Below are positions 1-11,473 of a stretch of DNA of 64,000 nucleotides, piece after piece. The position numbers and the translations under genes were made by a program. Origin of the DNA: Paraconiothyrium sp. Pb-2020 (Eukaryota; Ascomycota; Dothideomycetes; Pleosporales; Didymosphaeriaceae); assembly GCA_022419385.1 (NCBI GenBank), contig JAJUBI010000006.1:3596001-3660000 (forward strand). The letters run 5' to 3'. Numbering within the stretch: the first letter of the stretch is position 1; each line of letters starts with the position of its first letter. The notes under the pieces are model-generated. The model had not been told where the DNA came from and did no database searches. It worked only from the letters and a program-made list of their open reading frames with translations.

Positions 1-34
1 ATCTTTCTTTTCTCGCGCCAAAGCTACATCCAAG

Positions 35-874
35 ATGAAGGCTATAGTCTGGGTAGCGTGTCTGCTGTCTTCTGCCGTTGCGTACCCTTCGATTCAGACA
101 AGGCAAACCGAAGATCACTCCTGGAAAGCGCCTACATCAACTGACCGTATGTCATTATAAAATCGAATATATCAAGTAGAAGTACTGAAATAATATTCCA
201 GGTCGAGCTCCATGTCCGATGCTCAACACCCTAGCCAATCATGGCTACCTACCAAGAGATGGTTCAGATATCTCTATGGACGTCCTGATCGCAGGACTGA
301 AGAACGGAGTCAACCTTGGAGCGGACGCAACTAAGTTGGTGGGCGCAACAGCTTTGAAGGGCTCAACAACAGGAAATGCGAGCACTTTCCATCTCACCGA
401 CCTGAACAAACATAACTGTAAGACTCAGCACCTGTGCTGCAAATGCGGGATGTAGAACTTGAGAATTGACCATTTGCAGTAATTGAGCACGATGGCAGTC
501 TCAGCCGAAACGATATCTACTTCGGCGACAACCACAGCTTCAACAAGACCATCTGGGCTCAGACCGCATCCCACTTCACGAAGGCTACAATCGACCTTGG
601 CACAGTGGCAAAGGCTCGCAAGGATCGCCTCGCTGCCGCAAAAGCTGCCAACCCGCAATTCGAAGGCAACGACCAAGCCAGTTTTATCGAATCTGCGCTG
701 TATCTCAACGTGATGTCCAACGAGACGGGCGTCACGGCTGTTACCGATTGGGTAAAGACTTTGTTCCAGGAGGAGCGATTACCGATTGAGCAGGGATGGA
801 AGAGACCAAAGGGTGAGATCACCGTCGCAACAATTCTGGGCCTTGTTGGACTGCTTGGTGTAGCTTCCGCGTAG
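35..874 (+). CDS. Secreted haem-thiolate peroxidase (short-type unspecific peroxygenase / chloroperoxidase family)
   Basis: Three exons (35-146, 202-417, 480-874) give 240 residues. The first ~16 residues (MKAIVWVACLLSSAVA) are a signal peptide. The mature part carries the proximal haem-ligand motif PCP (Cys about residue 42, in RRAPCPMLNTLANHG) and the distal motif EHDGS (about 112-116), the signature of short (family I) fungal peroxygenases; a later Glu in FIESALYL fits the acid-base residue. Family members use H2O2 to oxygenate or halogenate organic substrates outside the cell. Both introns have clean GT-AG ends and the join at 417/480 restores the EHD motif. The C-terminus ends in a hydrophobic stretch (ATILGLVGLLGVASA), unusual for a purely soluble enzyme and possibly a membrane or GPI-type tail. 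Substrate cannot be inferred. Confidence 0.9.
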
Positions 875-2275
875 ACGGAATCTAAGTTAGTACTCTGGGA
901 TACAGTTGTTGGAATGTAATAATTTCACTAGAAGAATTTCGCTTGAAACATACAAACAAGCACCAGAGCACAGTAAATGGCGCAATTGTCATTGAATGAT
1001 CCCAGAAGTTCATTAGCATCATCAAGCCCACATGCCCTCAAGACGCTATGAATCTTTCAAGATTGCCTTCATTACGCGACACCGGTACGTGCTAATGACG
1101 TATTGCTTCCCTATTGGTCGATGTCACAGTCCAATACCCTGCTCAAAATAATCATATGGGAGGATTAGACAAGCACGATGAAAACCGGTTCACTGCAGAT
1201 TCGTGTAAAAGGACGTCATGTTGACCATGCGTATGAACGCTTATACAAACTAGCATAACCCTGAACGATGCGCTACGTTCTGTCTTTCGCCTATAATAGC
1301 TCGGAGACAAGTACATCTAATGTACACTAACGTAGCCTGCTCATGGTTGCCATATCGATAAGGCAATCGTGCAACGTCTGCTTCGCCACATGTTTCGGTG
1401 CAGGTTAGGTCTTACCCATTACTGCGCTTTAGCAAGCAACCTCTCCACGTACCACGGTTCCGTCCTAGGCAATACCACTCAACACCTCAAAGTCAGATCC
1501 CAGCTAATACCACGGACGTTGCTCAACAGCATGTGAGAAATGGCCATAGCGCACAAAAAAAGGGGTCCTTCGCAACCATTGCAAACCACAACACCCACGG
1601 TAACCAAGGAAACTGACAATGAGTCACCGAGTATCTTATGTGCGTTGCCTGTCATAATGTACAACGCACGCGTACCTGAACGTAGTCTGCAGGGATAAAG
1701 GCCACCGTGCACCAGGGGAAGCGACTTCTGAAACAGGCATACCCAGGTCGCGAATGCGGTCTGACGTTGATACTTTCGCTGAGCCACTTGTTGCTACACT
1801 TGTGGGCTCAACGTGTGGAAATGAAAACAAGAGTCTTCGTCGCAGTGTTGCCAACAGTAGTGCTGCCAGAAAGGCCGTACGTCGCCTAGCACATCGCTGC
1901 ATTGCTAACTGAGGTCAGATCTGTGTTACGTACAGGGATCCAGGCCTACGACATACTCTTCGGCCAACATAGGATAAGATGTTAGGTCGACAAGAAACAT
2001 AGCCTACATGGACACTCATACGTGCGAACAGCGGAGCCGGGTTCCGCAGCCAGGAACGACCACCCCATTCGACAAACTCCTCTTATCTGAACCCCTCCCT
2101 CAGCAGGGGATGCGGGTTTTGTTTATCATGTTTGTAGGCCTTGCAAGGGTTTCACACAGGCATAACTATTCATATATCCCTTCACCCCCGCCAAAGTCAC
2201 ATCCCACCATTGAATGCTGTTCACACTACACCGCTACACCTCCCTTCTATCTGCGATTTGCACCACTGTCTCAGA
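875..2275. other. Intergenic, no gene recognised
   Basis: About 1.4 kb between two + strand secreted-enzyme genes. Only short overlapping frames on both strands, none with a recognisable motif or splice pattern. One CreA-like site (ccccgc, about 2186-2191, GCGGGG on the minus strand) lies some 85 bp before the GH43 start. Confidence 0.6.
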
Positions 2276-3422
2276 ATGCTCATACGATCGATATCACTCC
2301 TCTCCGCCGTCACCCATGCATCGCCCATCCTTGTCAAGAGACTATTTCCAGACCCAGAGCCTTGCTTGGGAAACTGCTCCTGGATACACGACCCAAACAT
2401 CTATGTTGAGGGAGGGACGTACTACCGCTTTAGTACGAGCGGAAACATCGCTGTTGCGACAGCGGACAATATGAACGGACCGTGGACGTATCATGGGCCG
2501 TTGTTAGAGGAGGGCACGAGTATTCAGGTTGATGTCGGGAGGCAGGATATCTGGGCGCCGAATGTCGTCAAGATTGGCGACACCTTTTACTGCTATTACA
2601 GCGTGTCCTACCTCGGCTCACAAGCTTCTCAAATTGGCTTCGCAACGTCCGAGTCACTCGAAGTAGGATCTTGGACCGACCACGGCAGCCTGAACATCGC
2701 ACAATCACCCTCCTACAACCTCATTGACCCAGCCATCTTTCAAGAGACTTCAGAAAGCCCTGTCCATCTCACTTTCGGAAGCTATTGGGATGGAATTTTC
2801 AGCGTGCAGCTCGCGTCTGAGGCTTTAGTCTACAAGCGTGACGAAGCAGTGAGTATGAGAAAAGGACCTTCTGGCACTCACGAAAGCCTGCAGCGGAAAC
2901 GCAACACCGCCACAACCGGGCCCACTGCTTGGACAGACGGCTCTCTCAACCTGAATAACCTCATCCGCAACACCACCGCAAATCCCGATGTTGTGGAAGG
3001 CGCCTTCATATACCCGTACGCGGGAGTATACTACCTTTTCTTCAGCGCCGGCAATTGCTGCGCCACGCCTCCAAAACTTGCGCTGCCTGGTCACGAATAC
3101 AGAATCTTGGTCTGTAAAGCGGCGACACCGGCTGGGCCATTTACGGACAGAGACGGACGGAGATGCGATGAAAGTGGGGGAACATTAGTGCTGGGCAGCC
3201 ATGGCGATGTGTACGCGCCCGGTGGCCAGGGGGTGCTTCTCGATGAGAAGGCAGGGATGACGGTGTTGTACTACCACTATGGTGAGTTGAAGCTAGGGGA
3301 AGAGCGAAAGATCGAACTACTAACCCATGACAGTGAGGCCGAGTATAGGGTATGACGCGAGCCAGTTTCTCTTTGGATTCAATTACTTGGACTGGGTGGA
3401 TGGCTGGCCTGTTGTCACGTAA
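2276..3422 (+). CDS. Secreted GH43 endo-1,5-alpha-L-arabinanase
   Basis: Two exons (2276-3281, 3334-3422) give 364 residues. The chosen Met opens a hydrophobic leader (MLIRSISLLSAVTHASP); the frame is open further upstream but that stretch has no export signal. GH43 landmarks in order: WIHDPN with the catalytic base Asp, QDIWAPNVV, NLIDPAIF with the pKa-modulating Asp, and VVEGAFIYP with the acid Glu, then SHGDVYAPGGQG. The phase-1 intron (gtgagt...cag) replaces an unlikely tail with NYLDWVDGWPVV, the usual end of fungal arabinanases. Expected role: extracellular cleavage of the arabinan side chains of pectin. Residues about 190-235 (KRDEA to TAWTDG) are more divergent than the rest. Other GH43 specificities such as beta-xylosidase are possible but fit less well. 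Confidence 0.9.
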
Positions 3423-4151
3423 GAGTCGTAGTTTTTCCTTTGTGTTAATGCGTTAAAGCGGGATTGAGAAATTTGTTCCGTAGAGCTAATGTGGCATACT
3501 CGTAGTTCGCGCGGGACGAGGTCGAGTGTCGTGGGCGGAACTAGGGGAATAATGAGCGGAACGCAGAAGATGCTAGGGTTGACTTTCGAAGGCAGACCAG
3601 TGGAGTAAGCGGCTTTCACGGTACACTGACGAGGTCAGTACGACATGGTGGTACTCTGCAGGTTTGATATTTTTGGCCGGCGATATACCTAACGACAGAA
3701 GGTTTACGTTTTATGAAGCACACGGATACGAAAAGTAACGACATATCAGATAGACTAATACATAGGTTACAATGGGGTTCACGTTCGCGATATCTGAAGT
3801 GACTTATCATATTCTATATGTGAGCCTTGAGGTGGCGAACATGATGCATCAGATATGACCCTCCTAATTTGTTGAAGATTTTGCGAGCCATTCGCATAAT
3901 GCATCGACAGCTAAACAGTCAGGCCCAAGCCTTCTGCGGACGACATGTAAACATTTGTGCTCCAATCCTACGCTTCTGCTCATCGTCTCAAGATGCTAAT
4001 ATCCTTTGCCATGTCCGCCTTTAATTGCGATGCAGGAATCGTGTTCCAACATGGATTGTGTCAAGCGTCGCATGACTTTAGTCTGAAACTCAAGACTTCC
4101 AAACGTTTGTGCCAATTCCAGCTAAGGCTTCCCGGCTAGAACCACAGCTCC
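3423..4151. other. Intergenic, no gene recognised
   Basis: About 730 bp between the 3' ends of convergent genes. Contains only short frames without motifs. Confidence 0.6.
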
Positions 4152-5275
4152 TTACTCTGCATTGCAGTGCGCCTTGTAGAGGTGTGAGCAACAAGCACAT
4201 CGATTCGTTGCCTTCCCTGAGCCAGGCGGCTTCACTGCATGCCAAGGCTCGGTGTGCAGTACAGGATGCATGATTCGACAGGTCCTGTTCCTGGCTTTGC
4301 AAAAGTCGCAAGGCTTCCGTGCTGTGACCCCATACTTGCCGGCGATCAGCCTTGCTTTGCAGATTGTGTATGCTCGGTTCGCGGACAGACTTTCCATCGT
4401 TCGGCCGGATGTAAGAAACACATCTCTGGTGTTGTCGGTCATGGCGAATTCTTTGTCTTTGACATAATTCTCCGGGGTTGCGTCTGCTGGAAGTGCAGGA
4501 TAGACGGTAAGGTCTCGATTCGGAGTGGTGTATTGAGGCATTAGGGAACTAGTACGCTTGCCAACCGGCTTTGGCTCGGCCTTCGATTTCGACTTAGACT
4601 TAGATCTCGATTTTGACTTCGATTTTGACTTTGACTCTGACTTTGACTTCTTCTTCGGTCTTGCCTGCAGCTTCGCTTGCGGCTTCGCATCTTCAAGTCT
4701 GTCAAGTACAGACCCTGAGTACGCAAGGTCAAGAGACTCGGCTGGACCGCTCTGGGAGTGAAGACCTGGAAGTCCACCCTCCCGAATCTAGAATTAGTTA
4801 GCGCATAATATTGGCGCAGTACATAACAGAATGTACCTCTTGCATGCTCAAACATTCGGTACCCGCCTCAAGGAAGTCAGGGTCTATGGTTGGTTCGATG
4901 AAAGTCTGGCGACCTGCACTCACTCTCGCCTTCGGCTCGAAATGGGCGTAGAGATAGAGCTCTTCAGTCATGGTGAAGTCATGGGTGAAGTAATCGCCAT
5001 TGTTCCACAGCTGAGGTATCAAACGTGCAATACATGTCGATGCACCAATATCGAGCGCCGCAAGATGGAAATGCACATCCCAGTCGTCTCCAGGAAACTT
5101 GTGGCCAAAAAGGGCTCGTGCTAGACGCGCAAGGTTCTAAGCGACCTGTCAGTTGGATGCAATCAGCCATTGTGAGATGCTGTCGCACTTCGTGATTTTG
5201 AGCATAGCTGGGCGGGACCCAATCGTTGATGTCCGGTGCCTCAGCGCTGCTGAGCAGAATTCTCGGTGGCGCCAT
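4152..5275 (-). CDS. Cys-rich protein with Lys-Ser repeat linker (DUF3716-like C-terminus)
   Basis: Three exons on the minus strand (5275-5189, 5136-4837, 4787-4152) give 340 residues. Introns are 52 nt (gtgcga...ttag) and 49 nt (gtacat, branch gctaac, ...tctag). The N-terminal half is an acidic-to-neutral domain of unknown function. Residues about 160-200 are a run of Lys-Ser/Lys-Ser-Glu dipeptides, a likely flexible basic linker or nuclear-localisation region. The C-terminus holds a cysteine cluster (CDFCKARNRTC, then CACCSHLYKAHC) arranged like the putative zinc-binding DUF3716 domain common in filamentous fungi. A nuclear or nucleic-acid role is an inference from the basic linker and Cys cluster. 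The first exon join is the least certain (donor gtgcga). Confidence 0.7.
4581..4656 (-). repeat. Coding hexanucleotide-type repeat (Lys-Ser run)
   Basis: Near-periodic 6-nt pattern of gattttgactt / gacttagactt type on the + strand, reading as alternating Lys and Ser codons on the minus strand inside the preceding gene. Periodicity is imperfect (TTC, TTA, TTG, TCT interchange), so the repeat is kept at protein level. Confidence 0.85.
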
Positions 5276-6308
5276 CTTTTTGAGGTTTGCTGTAGGACAA
5301 GAGGTGTCGACGTGGTGGAGAAGAGACGACGGAAGGATACGCGGTTACGAATAGATGGAGTTGAGGTATGTGCATGGTGAAAGTGAACTGAGAAGGAGCG
5401 ACCTGTTCATCGTCTTGTTGCGACATTCACTCTCACTTTCACCTACACTAGCTTCGATCTCACCGCTAAATCTAACCCATGGTTTTAGTCACAGTCACTA
5501 TCTCCGTTATACCTGTAATTCGATCTTTCCCTTTTCTAGTCATGGTACTGAGCTTTCAACATTATAAGAGGCTTGACGAGGCACTAGCAAGGTTCACTGG
5601 ACTTACCACATTTCGACATGAGTACGCAGCGTCAGTGGATGGTCGCTGGCCCACATGCTGAGGAACCGTCGGTCGGTTTATACTCACCCTAGCTATTTCC
5701 ATGTCTGTGATTCTTCTTGGTACCAGCTTGAATACCGTCGGTTGGCCTAAGAAACGATGCAGATATGCGGGTAGGGCTGGCTTTGGTCGGTGGCGTCCCA
5801 CAGCTCGATGAGAATGGCGATCCAGTGCTTACGGGTGGACCCGCGGACGAAATTGCAGGCGCGCTGGCTGCTTCGACAGCTTTCTCTGCACTCACACAAC
5901 TACCGGGGACCTATAACCGAGTACCGGCGGACTGGACATCTGTATGAAATACACCCGACTATGTTACTGGTATACCAACAACCATATCTATCCGAAGTCA
6001 CTAGACCGAGGCGGTATCACTACTTACCGGAGCCCGATTGAACATATCGGCCACAGGTGAGTCCTATGAAGGAAATGATGGGGTTAAAGAAAACGCACGA
6101 AGTAAAGTTGAGTTGTAGGATGGTTGAAAGGCAAATCGAAGTTTGTATTCCATGCGTGAGAGTTGTATTCGTGTGAAGATAGCAAGCCTGATGATTAAAT
6201 ATACTACGACTGAGAGACGTGCAATAAGGAAACATGCTGAACGCTAAGATGCTCCAAGTCCGGAAACCAACCATCCAAATCCTACAATGAAGCAGCCGCC
6301 CTATTCGC
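5276..6308. other. Intergenic; possible small unassigned ORF
   Basis: About 1 kb upstream of the Cys-rich gene and downstream of the PH-domain gene. A + strand frame at 5765-5947 (60 codons, containing LVGGVPQLDENGDPVLTGG) has plausible composition and follows a possible acceptor (gatgcag), but no matching 5' exon was found. Not called as a gene. Confidence 0.4.
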
Positions 6309-9300
6309 TTAGCTATTCGCCGTAACTTCAGCACCCGCCTTCGTTGGCGCACTCTCCTGGATCCGGAAGTCTTCATTACGATTTCCCTGAACCCTCTCTA
6401 TCTCATTTTGAATTGCAAGAACCCAATGGTCCCTCTCAGCGCGACTCCTTGCCCGGAATACCACGCTGCGCCCCTTGCTTCCCAGTTTCGCCACCCTCTT
6501 CAATCGCGTCCTCTTCCCCATCTTCCTGTTTTGCTCGCCCTCGCCCGCGCCTTCCTCCGCACGGAACCAGCTCTTGCTCTTCCCGTGCCACACCACGAAC
6601 GTCGTCATAACATCCTCATCTGTACTCGTCCACCCGTCTTCAAGGTATATCTTCGGTAGTGCGTGGTGGCCGGGCTTGTTAGAATCGAAGGTCTGATTCT
6701 GGTAGAGGAGGTCTGATTCGGTGAGCAGGCCGGAGTAGATGTAGCAATCGCGGAGGTCAAGATTAGCCATGCGTTCGTGGTGGATGTGCGCGAGCTGCTT
6801 GCCCGTACCAGTCCTCAACACGTCTTGAAACATGAGTAGGGTGCCTGCGGCGAGGAGCACACTGCAGCGCGTGAAGGGCGCGTGGATCCGGGGTTTGCGG
6901 TAGAGCGTGCCGCTAATGTGGATGGCGCGGCATTCCGCGATGCCACACATGTTGTAGAGAAAGGGGGATGCGTAGGACTGCGTGACCTCCCATTTCTTGG
7001 CGAACTGCCCGATGTAGGCTTCAGCTTCTTCGTCGATGTTGAGTGCGCTGAGGTTGCGGCTGCGCGTGGTTTTGTAGAGCGTAATGTCGGCCGCGGTGCG
7101 GAACTTCCAGTACTTTGCGAGGGCGCGGAGGTGCTTGATCCATTCCTTTCGACGAGCTTTGTCGGCAGCCTGCAGCCGAATGATCAAACCATTGCGCATG
7201 ATGAGCTCGAATGTACGGTCGATATCGACCTCCTTTGTGACACCGTCATCTCTCGTTGTGTCATCGTCCACGTCTTCGTCGAAATCGACATCCGAACCTG
7301 TGTCGATGTGCTCGTCAACTGGTGTTGCTCCAAGCCTCGCTTTGCGTACTTTCACAACATTAGCTAGGTTGATGTATCCGTCACAATTGAGCAGATTCTG
7401 TAATTTGCGCTGAGCCTCATCTGCGGCACCCTCGTCATGAAGTCTCCGCGATTCTGGGGTGCCTGAGTGGCCTTCCAGCAACCATTCTATATGGCCGTCT
7501 TTGACAGGATATGGGTCGACAGCCCATGTATCAGGCGTGCGTTCTCGAATCGTGCGAGCCGACGGAACAGCTGTTCCCTCCGAGATAGGCATCTTAGGCG
7601 GTGGGGGCGGTGTGGTGTTGGTCGGTCGTGAGAAGGTGAGGAATTGATCGTGCGTGGCGAAGTATAGCTGCTTGTGGTACATGAGACCCAATCGTCTTGC
7701 CCGTCCGCGCTGACTAGTCAGTCGAATCAGGAATCCTTCCACCGGGACCGGCTCGTTCAGCGTCCTATGCTTTTTGCGGGTTATCGCCGTGGTCGGGTAA
7801 TGTGTCTTGGGCCGGAGCTCCAGCTCGTGCGATTTTGCCATAGCTATTGTACCGTACATCTTGCGCTCGTTTGCACCGTGTATCCACTCGAGCCGATCGT
7901 AGCGCTTCCAAGCGAGTCCTATTCGCTGGTTTTTAGTCCACGACTCGAGTATATCCGCCCACTCTGGCGAACCCTCGAGCTGACGAAGGCACTGTACGAT
8001 TAGGGCTTGAGCAACTGCCTGCTCCTCCTGCATCGTCTTTATGATAGCTTCTTCATTATCAGAGTCGTTGGCTTCCTGAGCCTCGCTCTGGGTTTCTTCG
8101 AGCTTCCTGAAGGGGTCTGAAATACGGAGGCTGACACTCATGTCCGGGATGTTAATCTGGAGTTCCGATGCGCGGCGCCAACCCATGACGTTGCGCAAAA
8201 AGGTGTACCATTCCACTGCATTAGAAGCAGTTCGGGCCTGCATGATAAAGATCCCTGTGCCTCGCGATACCGGCATCCACACGACGACAGATTTGTCCAA
8301 GGAAGAGTAGAGGTTGACCTTCGTAACCTTCTGTCCAAGTGGTATCTCATATGCGGCCTGCTTGCTAGCACCCGGCTCCTCGATCTCGGGAATAACCTAA
8401 CTTTGTAAGCTTTGCCCATGTCTAAACATCGGCGCACGCACTCTAGTCTTGTACATTTGCAGTACAAAGTCTGCGTCCTCCGATTCATTGTGCCGACAGA
8501 CAACCATGTACTCTCTCCACTTGTCCTTAACCCTGGAGTCGATCTTCTGGCTCGCGTTCTCATCAAAGTCGTCTGGCACCTCTTTCCCTGCCGAATCGAC
8601 CCGTACCAACATGCGCTCCATCTTGACCACGAGACCGTCCTTGATCTTCCGTCTTCTGAGCTTCGTTGATGCCCGCTGAACCGTCATCTGCGCTTGCTTT
8701 GCCCTTAAGTGGATAGATGCGCGCTTCGAATCCTCGGGGATATCGAACTTGACTAGATTGCGCAGGTTGGACGTTTTGCGGGAAAGCGACTCGCCGGCGC
8801 GCTCGAGCGGTGATCCAGTCGACTCTGACGATCCCATTTGCGACTTCCTCTTTGCCTTCGCAAGAATGCCCTTTGCTGGCGATATGGGTTCAGTGACAGG
8901 GGACGCATCCTTTTGACTGTCAGCCTTGCGCAGCAATGATGTAGTAGATACAGCATCTACCGAGGGCTCTCCAGCGTTGGGATCGAGCCCAGCCGTGGTG
9001 CTCTCCGCGGTAGATAACGGCCTCTTGCCTAGACTCTTGGTCCCCGTCGTGATAGGAACTTGTAAGCCACTTGCCTGTCCTTGGTCTTGATGTGGGAACG
9101 GGATGGCTTCATTGTCTTCATTTTCCGTAGTAGAAGGGGGTATGGACGAGGCAGTCACGAAGGACTTGGAGCTTTGGCGGCGCGCTGTGGCCGGGCCGGA
9201 CTCGTCCTCAGGCTCTTCCTGGTGGGTATAGACGCGCAGATCCTCGTCAGGCTCCGAGGCTGCATCAACGAACTCTTCCTCGTCCGGTGTCTGCACATTT

Positions 9301-9848
9301 TCCTTGCGCGCAGAAGCACTAGGGATCTCTAGTGCGGGCAGCACCTGTCCTTTACCTACAGAGGCTTCGCTAGCCTGTCTTTCTTGCCCTTGTTCGCCCT
9401 CCCCTGCTTCGACGTCCTCGGGCTGGGGGAAGCTGTGCTGAAACAAGGCCGAGGCGCTGGGGCCGTCGAGGCCAGTCAAGCGGCGGTCGCGCGATCCACG
9501 GCGGTCGGCAGACGAGAAGGTACCAGCGCGTGTCGAGTAGTTGATGTGCAGGTGGTGCTTGTACCAGTCGCGGCGGTGTGTTTTCAGCCAACCCTCCTAT
9601 GACTTGCATCAGCGCGTATCTTTCTTGCGGCATGGCAGGTTGCGCACTGGGATGGGTCCGATGAAGAAGCGGCGCGATGTGAGGTAGAGATGCTCGGGGG
9701 TCGCATGTTGCTGCGAAGAGTGTTAGTTGCTGGGTAATGGCTCTAACGCGACGAGAAGACTGACGAGACGCTGCGCAGTGTACGAGTCCGGCGAGAGAGC
9801 CGCGATCTCAGGGGCCTGGTGCCATGAATGCGGGCCTGGTTCGGGCAT
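6309..9848 (-). CDS. Spo71/Mug56-type double PH-domain protein
   Basis: Four exons (9848-9765, 9710-9648, 9596-8442, 8396-6309) give 1,129 residues. The first three joins are in phase and rebuild a conserved-looking N-terminus: RRFFIGPIP followed directly by EGWLKTHRRDWYKHHL, as in fungal Spo71-like proteins. Residues about 60-400 are mostly low-complexity, Ser/Glu-rich and probably disordered. A first PH-like region spans about 650-870 (EGFLIRLTSQRGRA to ARRKEWIKHLRAL) and a second about 925-1110 (GTLYRKPRIHAPFTRC to ARSRAERDHWVLAIQNEI). In yeasts the family acts at the prospore membrane with Vps13; in a filamentous fungus a membrane-contact or sporulation role is inference. The last intron (8397-8441) is only 45 nt but in phase with gtgcgt...gttag ends. 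Confidence 0.85.
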
Positions 9849-11473
9849 CTGAGGCCGCCCTTACTTGCTGGCTCGTGGCGTGCAGCTGTCTCGCGAGAAG
9901 TGCCGCGTGCGGTATCGTGGTATTAGATTAACGTGTTAAAGCAAGACATAGCGCGGTAAGCATGAACATGAACACAGCGAAGAAATGTGAAGGAGCGACG
10001 CGTACATGCTACGGGAGAGCAGGGCCGTGTAGCTGCAGCAATTGAAGCCTGGACCAACAGCTGCGAGGCCTGGTTCGGTCCCGACCAGGACGTCATCGAC
10101 ACATCCCTGCGCCAATCGCTGCCGGCGAGGCTTTCTCCTTGAAAGCACAGGCTGGATTCGCCGTACCGTACCACGACTGGACTGATACACCGCAACAGTG
10201 AACACATGAGGTGACTTCGCCTCGCCGTGAAGTGTGTGGACGCTTGAGCTTCAAACTTCCGTGATCTTGGACGCTCCACCGACGGACCTCATGATGGACG
10301 CATCTAACCTAGCCCGGAAATGCCTCCCAAAAAGGAAGAACCCCCTGCCCCACGCACACAAGGAGATGGTGTACGGTGAATGTCATGTCCGATAGAGTAC
10401 AATGTGAGACAGTCAACACTGGACATTTGGAAAGCGTTGAAACACATTCCGCACCCACGGAACCATTTACCCACGCGGACTTTCACGCACCATCCCTGCG
10501 CTGTCGCATATTATTCGATCTGAACCTTCTCCTTTTGGCAGAAAGTCTAAAAAATCAATCACGGCCGAGGATGATCTACTTTGTGGCGTCTGTCAGCAGG
10601 GTCGCTCCTGGTCGCGACCCCTCCTGACGGTGTGTAGGTAAGCGAACGTCTCGCACTCATGTTGGATCATACGCCATAGTTTCTGGCCATGTTCGTATTT
10701 GAAGAGCATCTACCTTATCAGCTGCAATGGCAGCCACCGGGCGCATGAGGGCTGGAAATCCAGTCAAAGCCTCGTGCTTCTCACTACTCTGCGAGCCTCG
10801 TTGCACTACCAAGTTTGGAAAGCAGAAAAAAGCATCCCAGTTTTCATAAGGCATGGAGCAACACGAACCTCATTTAAGCATTATCATCATGAAGTAATAA
10901 CACAGATGCTACCTACCCAGTTTGCGCCAGTCATTACCAGAAGCTCTTTCCACACACTATGATATACTCGAGCCATCATAGCAGCTACCATCACGGGTAC
11001 TGGGAATAACTTTGGAATCATAGCCTCCGTCGCCGCCCCTGTCTCTTCCCCACCACACAGCGCACCCACCCATCGTTATAATACTCACAGTATCATTATT
11101 AACAGTTATTAACAGTGTGGAAGATTGTCGTTGTGCCCATCGCGGTTGGCAAAGTTGGGAGACGCGGAAGTGTGGTCGCGTTCGCGACGCGCTTACCCGA
11201 TTAGGCACCATGAGAGCCTTTCGGGAACCAAACGTCATCCCGTCACCATAAACACATTGTTTGTCAAATCTCAGCGAATGCAATCACACAATGGGTCTTT
11301 TGGGATATGTAGAATGCCGCATACGAGCTTCATGTTCAGCCCTCGTTTCCGACTGCCTTATCGGTCCAGCTGAGGGTGGCTGTGCTACTGGGAAAATGCA
11401 CCACCACGCTCGTTGTAAATAAGAATGGTCATGTATCCGCCAATGTCGAAAGTCAGGAAGCCGTCTGTCCAAC
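9849..11473. other. Intergenic, promoter region of the PH-domain and HET genes
   Basis: About 1.6 kb between divergently transcribed genes. No supported ORF. Contains one copy of the 56-bp dispersed repeat described separately. Confidence 0.6.
11061..11116 (+). repeat. 56-bp dispersed repeat, copy 1
   Basis: Begins cgcacccacccatcgttata and ends cagttattaacagt. It matches 19179-19234 in the same orientation at 52 of 56 positions. All four differences are transitions, with T or A in this copy where the other has C or G. Sequence outside the 56 bp is not shared. Possibly the end of a degraded mobile element (on the minus strand it starts with tgttaataactg). Confidence 0.8.

Noticed and set aside
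5765..5947. 60-codon + frame with plausible composition (GGVPQLDENGDPVLTGG)
   Set aside because: No matching upstream exon or family; kept only as a note in the intergenic entry.
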